From: Ciona intestinalis
Lineage: Eukaryota > Chordata > Ascidiacea > Phlebobranchia > Cionidae
Assembly (NCBI RefSeq): GCF_000224145.3
Contig: NC_020171.2
Span: 879,391-943,390, forward strand
Reading direction: 5' to 3'
DNA length: 64,000 nucleotides
Shown: positions 25,001 to 34,200 of the stretch, piece after piece
Position numbering within the stretch: the first letter of the stretch is position 1
Layout of the letters: the number at the start of each line of letters is the position of its first letter
Notes under the pieces: model-generated
Seen by the model: only the letters and a program-made list of their open reading frames with translations
Database searches by the model: none
Told to the model about the DNA's origin: nothing
Made by a program: the position numbers and the translations under genes

Positions 25001-27790
25001 CGCTACAACAACAACTGAAATTGAACCTACAACAGTTTTAGCACCAACAACAGTCAATTCAACTACAACAGAAACTCATTTATCTACAACAGACACAACA
25101 GCTTATGAAGGAAGTAGTTCTGACTACGATAATGTTTCTGTTACAACTTACACTACTCAAGCTGTCAATCAAAATACATCACAATCCAACATTATGACAT
25201 CATCGTATGAAAGATCAACTGCATTTGATGCTGTAACAAAATCAGATTTAAACACATCCAATGGCAGTACCTATGTAGTTACTGATGCAAGTATACCTAC
25301 ACACCAACCAAGAGCAAGTGGTTTAGGCTTACCCCTTGTTATTACCCTTATAAGCATAGCAGTGCTTTTTGTTATCATACTCATTGTGGCTTGCATATTC
25401 TGCTGCACTGAAAGGAGAAGAAAAACAGGTAGCCAAACTTTGCTGAGTTTTTTTTATTGTTTTGTATTCTATATGGGCCTCTCTATAACTCATGCTATGA
25501 AACCTTGCTTTATAACTAAAGAGCATAAAGTCCAAACTAGAAGAGGCTAAAGATTTTCTTTTAGTTAATTTTACATAAAAAAAATAGTTGACCTGTATAT
25601 ATTTAACATACACAAAAACACACAAAGTTTTGCACCAATTCAAGCATAAAATCCCAGGTCACCTGTCAAGCCTTGCAATAAAAAAAGTTAACTATACAAA
25701 AAATGCATCATACCAAATAGAACTAGTCGAAAAAATGTTAATTTAACAGAAATATAATTAATTGTTGTTCTATGTTCCAGGTAAATGGATTCCTCGTAGA
25801 CGTTACCACGAAAGGGAGCCAGTGCGCGTTTCGCAAATGTATTACGATGTATCACTAGATGGTGTAGAAGAGACGATCAACAGAATAGACTCAGTAAGGT
25901 TTTTTATAATTTTTTTTTTCTAATACTGCTTCAAATTGGTATGTGAATGTTTGAATTTGTGCTTGGGTTAAAAAACCATAATTTTGTCCCACTATTTTAT
26001 TTGCATGCCAGATTATCAAATAAGTTCATATTATATTATACATCGCAGAAACTAACATTTATATTTTTATTTTTAGAACCCCAATCTTAAGCCTTGCGCT
26101 CTTGACACATTCTCGGCTGTAACAGCGCCCTCTGCTGTTGATAGTGGTATTGACGAAAACCATTCAACCACATCAACGAGACGGTCCAATCACAGCCCTT
26201 CATTATCCATTACATCATCACAAAGCAGCCAATCAGAAGGCTTCCCTGCCCCACCCTCCCCATTGACCAATCAGAACACAAGTGTTTGAAATAGCAGTTA
26301 TTTTTAAGAAGTCTCTTTTTAAGAGGGATGGGTACTCAAATTTCAGAATGGGCTCCACTTTAGCACACCAAAATAAATCGATTCTTCTTGGGTAGTAACC
26401 TCAAGTGTCTGCACTTTCTTACACTAGGTGCTTTTACAACATTAAAAACTAAAATGCGCTTTTATTTTACAAATTCAGTTGTATACATACTATCATTATC
26501 GTCTTTGCCACTTTAAAAACACCAAACAATCAGTGAAAACAACTTATACTTTGTTAACAGCTCTTAGTCTATCTTATGGTTTAACACTCTTTAAATGTTT
26601 CTGTGTATTTTTACCCCATGAGGATTTTTCTGACCGTTTAATTACATGGTTCTACATTTTTTTGTTGCATAGTGTTTTGCCAAACGTACTTGTACATTAC
26701 CAGTGCTATTTTCCGCTTATGTTGTCGCTTTGTCTTGTTATTGTACCTTCATAGTGTGACTATTTTCTGTGTGTTTTATTTCTCTTTTTTTATTTTACAA
26801 TACAGTACTACAACAAACACTTTGATTGTTTTTGACTTAAATCGGTTTTGGAGCGTTGGGTGTAAATTTACCCCATGTTTTACATATTATGTAACAATAT
26901 ACTTAGTTTTATTGCCATTGCACATTTTTCTTTATTTTTTACACTTTTTTTACTAGATTGGAAAATAATGCTCTCAAAATACCTTTTTTCTTACAGATGC
27001 TCTCAGTTTAGAACACACTCGAGCGTTTGTCATCGATTGGAATTGGAGAGATGTAAAACTAAAGCGTTTAATTGACATACGAGAGGTAAAATGGTTATAT
27101 CTAAATTTTTAATATAATTTTTTTGTTATATAGACTTGAAATTGGTGCCAGGCTTAATATGAAAATATGAAGTTTTAGACGAAGTACAGTCAGAAAGACC
27201 AAATTAAAAATTTAGATTTATTATTAACGATTTATTATTATTTTCTCACAAAAAAATAGTTTGATGTGATTTTTAAACCAAATTGGTACAAAAAGTTTTT
27301 TTTATTTTGGCTTGACAAAGGTATAACATGGGTATCCTATGGCGTGCTATGTGTTAAGGCTTCATATACTTTCTATCCGCTTGCAAATTAAAAAGCAGGC
27401 AATTTTGGTAGTGTTTACTTTTTCTTTATGGTTGCTCCGACCCAGTGGTCACTGACGGTCTGAGTTGTCAGGCAGACAAAAAGTACAAAGCTACATATGT
27501 GGTAACTCGTAAGCGGGCACGAGGTGTATGAAACAGAACACCCATGTTATAACGACTGTCGTTTTCCAGTCACCCGAGGATAAAGCAAGTTACATTCATT
27601 CATGCATTTATAGTTGGCAATTAGTACAACTCCTTTATGGCCATTAAGCACTAACCAAAGTTGGTATAATATAAATTATCAAGCAAACACGCAATATTCG
27701 TTACAGGCTCGTGCGTCGTTGATGAATTTGTTAAAAGATTGCGTGATCCCAGCTTGTAAGAAACACCATGTAAAAATCGGGTTGTTTTGA
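13042..27790 (+). CDS. CMSS1: CMSS1 homologue (Cms1 ribosomal small-subunit factor), seven coding exons
   Basis: Exons: 13042-13145 (ATG at 13053), 14964-15081, 15419-15481, 15654-15789, 16377-16495, 26997-27085, 27707-27790. All borders are GT-AG and the phases join cleanly to about 233 residues; human CMSS1 is somewhat longer. Order of signatures: a basic KKKKRRNRK segment, then LKLHFSKLSKLEFEDISL, PKWHRLSTAHSHKMSPLIIV, IKLFARHMKIDDQIKLL, HFAVGTPERI, VIDWNWRDVKLKRLIDI, and the C-terminal HHVKIGLF. Each matches the vertebrate protein in the same order. The family is nucleolar and linked to small-subunit rRNA processing; that role is transferred. The usual acidic N-terminus with a DEWW-like motif was not found upstream. 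The intron 16496-26996 is about 10.5 kb and holds a complete second gene. An AATAAA lies at 27892. Confidence 0.92.
14000..14155 (+). repeat. Left arm of an inverted repeat pair in CMSS1
   Basis: Contains AGTAATAGTGTTTACG, TTTAGCTATTT, then ATTCACACGCGTAAAACGCG and CTGCGTAAAAGCATG. The reverse complement of 15825-15965 carries the same blocks in the same order, so the two are inverted copies of one repeat of about 145 bp. They flank CMSS1 exons 2 to 4. Confidence 0.75.
14271..14525. repeat. Imperfect tandem duplication of about 125 bp
   Basis: Two copies share GTTTTGCAACACTAAAACGG, an upstream GTGTTACACAAGG / GTGTTGCACAAGG block, and a downstream run through AAAATGTAAAAAT. They lie in CMSS1 intron 1. 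Confidence 0.65.
15160..15345 (+). mobile_element. tRNA-derived SINE, 5'-truncated copy
   Basis: Contains CACCCACAAAGTCACACTCG, GTAACTCGTAAGCGGCAC, TGTATGAAACAGAACACACA and the end AATAAGTTACATTAAT, in the order seen in the longer copy at 41765-42048. The tRNA-like head is missing. Confidence 0.7.
15825..15965 (-). repeat. Right arm of the inverted repeat pair in CMSS1
   Basis: Reverse-complement partner of 14000-14155. On the plus strand it reads GCGCGCGTTTTACGCGTGTG followed by TAGCTAAATTCTTGTG. Confidence 0.75.
17000..17115 (-). mobile_element. tRNA-derived SINE fragment
   Basis: Contains TCGTGCCCGCTTACGAGTTA and GGGTGATTATTTTT, the reverse orientation of the SINE body, within CMSS1 intron 5. 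Confidence 0.6.
17373..17521 (-). mobile_element. MITE copy, internally deleted
   Basis: Begins GTGCTGTGGGGTAAGATGGA and ends TCTTACCCCTACCTACTATT. The middle block with the TACTACCAAATGGGAC motif is missing. Confidence 0.65.
19362..19557 (-). mobile_element. MITE copy, diverged
   Basis: Contains ATATTCTTTGTTTACTACCA and AAATAGGACAGC near the right end, followed by ATTTTACCCCAACC. It lies in CMSS1 intron 5. Confidence 0.65.
20309..20388. ncRNA. Candidate structured RNA element, GC-rich, Y-shaped fold
   Basis: A GC-rich island in AT-rich sequence. An outer stem pairs 20309-20316 (AAGATCGG) with 20381-20388 (CCGATCTT). It encloses a short hairpin (20324-20327 with 20331-20334) and a 10-bp stem (20346-20355 with 20362-20371, two or three G-T pairs, six-base loop). 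It lies about 1.15 kb upstream of the nested gene, inside CMSS1 intron 5. No known RNA family was recognised and no promoter was identified, so it could also be a DNA-level element or chance pairing. Confidence 0.3.
21457..21464 (+). promoter_or_regulatory. TATA box of the nested LDLa/TSP1 gene
   Basis: TATATAAG lies 71-78 bp upstream of the ATG at 21535. That places a transcription start near 21490 and a short 5' UTR. It implies an independent promoter inside the CMSS1 intron. An ATTTTAG at 21502-21508 could instead be a leader-accepting AG. Confidence 0.55.
21535..26289 (+). CDS. Single-pass membrane protein with LDLa repeats, TSP1 domain and Thr-rich stalk, nested in CMSS1 intron 5
   Basis: Exons: 21535-21825, 23041-23163, 23656-23778, 24254-24522, 24836-25428, 25781-25893, 26077-26289; GT-AG throughout, about 574 residues. 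A signal peptide (YWIQGFLLVVIISLGAA) is followed by a Cys-rich segment of unknown type. LDLa repeats follow, with calcium-binding ends CDGVKQCVDGSDELNC, CDGRKDCEMGLDETGC, CDGTKQCMDGSDEHNC and CDGQQDCLNGLDESNC. Next come a TSP1-like domain (WKEWTTWGEC, then CQRTRTRDC), a Thr-rich stalk (about 310-430) that is probably O-glycosylated, and a membrane segment (about 432-456, VITLISIAVLFVIILIVACI). A cytoplasmic tail of about 115 residues contains MYYDVSLDG. The first LDLa repeat is split unusually and the second is divergent. The domain order suggests a receptor or adhesion protein; no orthologue was recognised. AATAAA at 26372. Confidence 0.87.
22410..22620. repeat. Tandem repeat, about 75-bp unit, roughly 2.7 copies
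   Basis: The unit CACCTCATGCTCACTGTCGA, followed by TATAACAC and ACACCAGACGTACATGGTGT, recurs at about 75-bp spacing in intron 1 of the nested gene. Inverted relatives (CAGTGAGCATGAGGTGT) lie at 21885-21990 and 48825-48880. Confidence 0.75.
22672..22972 (-). mobile_element. tRNA-derived SINE, near-complete copy
   Basis: In reverse orientation this has a tRNA-like head with a B-box-like GGGTTCAAGGCTCG, then ACCATTGTGGGCGTATATGT, the conserved ATCACCCACAAAG body and a tail ending in ATTCATTCAT repeats. It lies in intron 1 of the nested gene. Confidence 0.75.
23410..23600 (+). mobile_element. MITE, full copy
   Basis: GTAGGGTGGGGAAGATGAGA at left and CCCATCTTCCCCCGCCCTAC at right, with the standard interior. 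It fills much of the intron between 23163 and 23656. Confidence 0.82.
24658..24765 (-). mobile_element. tRNA-derived SINE fragment
   Basis: Contains GAATGTAACTTATTTATCTT, then the GGCAGCAACC block and TAACTTTGTGGGTGATTATT. It lies in an intron of the nested gene. Confidence 0.6.
26372..26377 (+). promoter_or_regulatory. Polyadenylation signal of the nested gene
   Basis: AATAAA lies about 83 bp past the stop of the LDLa/TSP1 gene and before the CMSS1 exon at 26997. Confidence 0.55.
27437..27606 (+). mobile_element. tRNA-derived SINE, 5'-truncated copy
   Basis: Contains CCCAGTGGTCACTG, GTGGTAACTCGTAAGCGGGC, ATGAAACAGAACACCCATGT and a tail of ATTCATTCATGCAT. It lies in the last intron of CMSS1. 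Confidence 0.72.
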
Positions 27791-28204
27791 TTTGAATTTG
27801 TGCAAAAAATGAGGTTTTCTGACGTCATACAGGTTCAAAATTTGCTTGTGTGCATGGCCCGTTTTTTTCAGTAAATGGTTTACGTTCATGCAATAAATTG
27901 CCATTTTAAGTTAGTGTAGTATGTATACTTTTTTTTAAAGATAAAAATAAGGTACAAGGGGATTGTTAGGCCATAAAAAAACGTTTTTGCTCTTTTCTTT
28001 CAGCTTGATCTTTTAAAGTTGTTTTTTTATATTCTAGTGATCTAATCATCACACAATAGAATATCCGTGTTTTAGAACCTGCTTTCAATGTCCCATTTTC
28101 ACGTTCACAATCAAAGGGTGATTTAATTTCCTCGGCAAAAAAGTCACTAATGGTTTATAAAGGCGCATCAAAACACAGTTACACCAATATTGTTGCCTAA
28201 TTGG
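27791..28204. other. Convergent 3' intergenic region between CMSS1 and the LCCL gene
   Basis: Only 414 bp separate the two stop codons, which face each other. AATAAA at 27892-27897 serves CMSS1. On the minus strand an ATTAAA at 28121-28126 could serve the LCCL gene. Nothing else was seen. Confidence 0.6.
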
Positions 28205-31200
28205 TTATACAAATCTATAACTTTCGATCATCGTTCGGTCTGCGTTAGCGATGCTTTGTACAGTCACTACACCGCCAGCGTCTGAAATTAAAATGATATT
28301 TGTTAGACATTTAAAGCCAATTTAAACAGTCTGTTGCTATGACTTTATGCATAGAGTCTAAGCACGTATAATATAATAAGGTGGGGAAAGATGGGACACC
28401 TTTCATTCTACTTGTCGTCCCATTTGGTAGTAAACAAAGAATATTCAAAGAATTATAAAATCATATCCTCACGAATCCAATAAACCGTTGTAAATTGTTT
28501 AAAACACGATCAGGAGATTTAAATATTATGTGCTAGAGGTTTACCTGTTATAGTCCCATTTCTGATTGCTGAAACACAAATGTAAGTTTCGTCTGTCATT
28601 GAAAGGCAATCGGGTGGACAGAGCACTGCGAATCGTTCGTCGCTAAACGCAGAAAATACCGTGTCGCATCGCACTGCAGTAAATACGTTTATTTGTTAGG
28701 TATAACGGTTGTTGAATAAATCTAAAAAGTATTTCCAACTTATTTATCTTTGCGTGTCTGGGCAACAACCGTCGAACACGGGTTCTGTTTCATACACCTC
28801 GTGCCCGCATACAAGTTGTAGGCAACATTTTGAATATATGGCTGACAATTTAGACAACTCGTAATAAGTGATCACTGAGTTGGAGCAATTGCCCAAACAC
28901 ACGCGCACCGACAATGTTTGCTGAAAAGTGTATTATGTGGTAAAGTTATTTAAATCATACCGGGACTAGTATTTTTCCACTAACTAAAAAAGCATGCAAT
29001 AGTTTATTTTTTGTACCTGTGAAAACCGAAGAACTGTGTCTGTAGGTATCTAAAAAACATACGAATTAAAAATCTATTAAACTAATTTTCAACATGCTTT
29101 ACTTTGGAACACGAATGACGTATCCCAGGGTTGGTCACGTGACATACTGGTGACGCCTTCCTCAGTTGAACCCAGATAAGAACGAACACCTGGCTGTTTT
29201 CGTATTGTCACCAGCCCTCCAAAATCTGGAATAAAGCGAAATATACAAATTCTATTATAAATGGATAGGGTCTTATACGACGAGGCACGCCATGCGATTT
29301 ATAGAGACATTCTACCCATTTTTGCCAATTGTATGTTAAACAACGCATGGCAAACATAGTGAAAACAATGTTCATGATAATACAATTACCTGTTATTCGC
29401 ATTTGGTGCAAAGCAGCAGAGCAGATATAAGAATCATCAGTGAAAACGTCAGTACCCCATACTTTATGCTGGACACTTAAGCAGCCTTGTGGGCAAACTG
29501 CCATAAACACCTGGCTGGAAATTTGGTCCGCCCGTGTGGTGCAAGAAACTAAAGGTTTTAACAATTTTATTTCGGGTATAGAAAACGGTATTCTATCCTG
29601 TATTGGTAAGGTACACCATGGGGTGTTTGGGCCAGAGTTAGCCATGAAGAAAACATGTACATCTTATAGAGTTTTAAGCATTGGGAATTACAAAATAACT
29701 TTGTTTCTCTGAAGCCTTGAAAATGTATAATAGGTGGTAGCTTAGTAAACTGGTGTATACAGCAAAAAACGACAACAAAAAAATAGTTGAAAATTGCAAT
29801 ACTTTTACTGAGTTTTTGGTACCAATAATATGCACCAAAATGAACTAGAAACAAAAACACTTACCTGCTGCAACTCGTAAAGATGGATGTTGTTGTTCTG
29901 AAAAAATATGTATTTGTAAAATTTTACTCAAATATGAATGAATGTAACTTACTTTATCCTCGCGTGGCTGGAAAACGACGGTCGTTATAACACAGGTGTT
30001 CTTTTATATACAAATGTCAAACCCCAATTCCTCTTACCAATTACTACGAACTCTCCTTTATAAGCGAACAGTTCGGTGTTAATGGGATTCGAACGTTCAA
30101 CCCTTCGGTCTTTAAACGCAGCTGTATTGTCCAACATTCCAGTTGTTTTGATAACGGTCACAAATTCAGTGCCGAAATTATTTGCTGGAATATGCAGTAT
30201 AGAAAATGTAATCAGTTGCTTTCGGGTTAAAATTTGCCAAGGGAATTTTGCGATTTTCTTTTGGTCATACTACTGTAATACATTTGTCATTACGACAATG
30301 GCATTCTATAAAGTTAAGCTGTTTTAGTCCGAAAATAAACGAAAAATGCAGCAAGTTTTTCATATAGTAATCTAACTATACGATTTATGAAATTTACGAT
30401 TTAAATCAGTGGTTCTTAAACTTGTTATCTTTCTGCGCTCCTTTTAGTCTTACCTGCTCCACAAACGCTTGTGTATGCTGGGAATCTTCCGTTGTCTGTA
30501 TTTACTTGCGGGCAACCCGTTGGGCATTTTACGTTGAATTCTGCCTGCAGTGAGTTGTGTGCCGCAAAGTTGCAAGACACTGTAGATAAATGAATGTAAC
30601 TTATTTACCCTCGCATGGCCGGAAAGCGAAAGTCGTTATAAAACGGGCGTTCTGGTTTATACACCTCGTGCCAGCTTACGAGTCACTACAAGTGACAAAG
30701 CGAATTTTATTGGATCAAATGCATTGTTACTAAGCGGTGGAAAAACTGAATCATGTTTACTTTTCTTACCTTTCAAAGGAAGATCTAATTCTTCTAAATT
30801 TCCTGCCATAAAAATTAACATTATATGATTTAAAAACAGTGCTCCCAAAACACATTAAATCACGAGAACTTCACAAGACGTTTAAATCATATGTTAATTT
30901 ATCATGTCATTCTAAATTGGAATGTGTTCGCGGCTCTATGGGTTCCGAGTTTAAAACCTATTCAGGTATGATCATTTCTTACCTCCAAAAACGAACGCCC
31001 TTTCAGCTTCCAAGTTACTTGAGTGACTCTGAATCCCGTTTCTTAGCGACCCCTCAAATCTTTGCAGTTTACCCATTTTTCTTACAATTACCACACCTCC
31101 GTTGTTTGCTGAAAATATTATTACGTCACTTTTATGGCGTCATTAACGACGCACCTTGATGACGTCACTTTCATTATGCCATGGCCCACCTCCTTTATTT

Positions 31201-34200
31201 TATGGAGCAAATATTACGTCATAATTTAATGACGTCACTTTTATGACGTCGTTTACACATATGGTACAACTTAACACCCTATGTAGTCACAAAAATGACA
31301 CAATCTGAACGCGTTCAGTTTTATAGTAGAGCAATTAAAGTTACCAGTTATGCTGCCAAAATGTAGCGCTGCTTTGCAAATAGAACTCGATTCTGCATAA
31401 ACTCTAGTCCCAACCACGCCGTCTAGCGGTTGGAAAATTTGACAGTTCCCAGGGCAGGCGACGGTAAATGTGTCGTCCAGAATATCCGACGCTTTGGTGC
31501 TGCACGAAACTGGAGAAACGAGCAAATGTAAAAAATATTTGTTAGCCTTTTTTAGCTTTTTGAACATGTATATTTTTATTGTAAAACTTACCTTCTAACA
31601 CTTCAGGGTACGGCATAGTTGAGTCTGCAAATTTAAGAAGATAATTTACATTCTACATAATTTTTCCTATTCCCAACATATATACCTTTAAGAACAAACG
31701 ATTTAGTGTATGTAGTTCCCATTTCTGACGTCACTCCGTTACGACGGCTTGATTGGTACGAATTTGACCACGTGACTTTGCGGACTGTGACGTCACCGCC
31801 CAAGAATTCTAAAAAATCACACTTTATCATTTTTAGGACACCTTATCACATTTGATAGTAAACAAAGAACATTCAATGAATTATAAAACCGTATTCCCAC
31901 GACTTCTCTATAGACCGTTGTTAATTGTTTAAATAAAGATCAGAACATTTGGATACTTTGTGCTAAAGTTGTTCTATCTTACCCCACAGTCTACTATTTA
32001 TATATAGACAATACCTTTTAGTATTCCATCATGTACTGCGGCTCCACACACATTTGATGTAACAGAATAAGGTCCACTGCCTATAACAGCACCAAGCACA
32101 CCGCAGCCGGACGGGCACGAAACGGTAAATACATCTTCGCTGGCGTCATCAGCTCGGAAATCACACGTCACTACGGGTAAATTACGTTCCAAAATTTTAT
32201 CGTAAATTTTTTAACAATTTTTGGACTTACAATTCTTAAAAATTTTTAGACCTGTTAAACTAGTTCTGAAAATTTTCAATAGCGGGCGTTTTAAAGTTTA
32301 TGTGTCAACCCATAACAGTCGACCAGATTATATGCGTCATACACCAACAAGCATATAACGTGAAGCTGTTTTCACTTCTTGCTCTTCCTATTCAGTTAAG
32401 CTGATTATACCAGGCATAGAGAACTGGTTCTACCGGTCCTTAACCGCATATACACATCATACAGAGAATACACAATATATACAAAGGGCTGAAGGTACTA
32501 ACCTGCTATTACTGCAGAGAGCGTTTGTGGGCAAGCTGAAAAACGCGATAAAATGTTATAGAATTATATACCATATCGTTTTAAATATTCCCTTCAATAC
32601 ATTAATGAAAATAGTTGATTAACACAGCAAAAAGAATGGAATTATTAACTAGTTGACAGTCGTTACACGTAGTCTATGGGTAAAAATACTTGAGTAAAAA
32701 TGTCAAAAGTAAAAATCTGTAATTACAATTTTAACTCCGTGTTAAAGACTTTAGCCTGCTATTTATTTCATGGCTTAATAAATTCCATGATTTTATGACG
32801 TCACCTCTGATGACGAATCCAACATTTTCTTTGCCGCAACTTCGTGACGTCACACCGTTGTTGGTTGACCCGTTAAATGACCTTTGACCCGACTTTTTCA
32901 TTACAGAGAAACGACCTCCAATTGTAGCTTGAAAAAATAAAAATAATTTTTTTATATATATAATACTGATGGGTAAGATGGGATACCGCCAGCACCCACG
33001 TTCCATATTTCCTCATTGTGTTTTAGGTTGCAATTTTACTTTAAGATTAGCTATGTCAAAATGCACGTATTTAATAATGTTGTATTTTATTGTACAAAAA
33101 AGTTCAGGCGCTTTCGCGTTATCTAATAATGTTCGTTATATTGCGACGTGATTTTCACGCGATTTAATCACTTTGGTTTTTTATCTCCGTTTTTATTTTA
33201 AACAAAGGATAATAGAACGTGCACTCTCACACGTATACTTGCCATGAATTGCGACTCTCTACGCATTTGTGGGTTTTTAACATAATGAACTCCACCAAAA
33301 TACGCCTCTTTCTGTCTCGTTAATCTATAGTTAAAATAAACTTGTACAGTGCTTTATTTTTCTAAAGTTTTAAATCAAACACTTGTGAACTTTTTGCACA
33401 GAACCACATAGCGCGTTTTATGACCAAACTTCAATTAAAATCTAGCCTTTGCTTTGTAATTAAAACAACTGAAGTCTTAATTAAATGTTTTCTATCCACA
33501 GAAATGTGCGGTCAATGCGGGCACCTGTTGAAAGTTCGGATATACAATCGCTGTGAAGACAAAAGAGTTTTTGTCACTATCAAGTTTAGTAAGAAGGTGG
33601 GCTGTTTACTTCATTATTGTTAATTTTACTTTTCTTGATTTTGGAAAAAAATTATTACTAAATAAAGCCTTTCATTATTTCATTATGCCTTTCATTATGT
33701 AAAGGCTTTCATTATGCCTTTCATTATGTATATATATATATATAATCATTACATATACCTTCTCAAATAGTTAATAGCCTAACTAATATGGTCATGGAAA
33801 TTGGGGGTAATTAAATTTTTGTTAAGTTGATGTTTAAAAATAACCCTTCTAAGTGCCGAAATAAAGTTATTTTTTTACAACTTTTTATACTTACCGTTCA
33901 GCACTCCTGCGTGTATTGCAGCTCCACACAAATATGACGTCATCTTGTAACGATCCGTGCCCCATAACCCCCCGGATATGACGTCACAACCAGGCGGACA
34001 TATGACAAGATATTCGTTTTCGTGAGTGAATTCTGCTGTGGCCAAACACGAAACTAAAAACGGTGAAAATTAAAACAGTTAGTATGTTTTATGTAACATT
34101 TTTATTAAAATGTTTATTTTTTATGTAGAGAAAGTCGCAGCCATTATATTACTGTGGGGTAAGATGTATAGCGTTAGTGCACAATGTTTCCTAATTGTGT

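Noticed and set aside
29440..29712. Plus-strand open frame of 90 codons
   Set aside because: It is the antisense shadow of LCCL exon 29548-29390.
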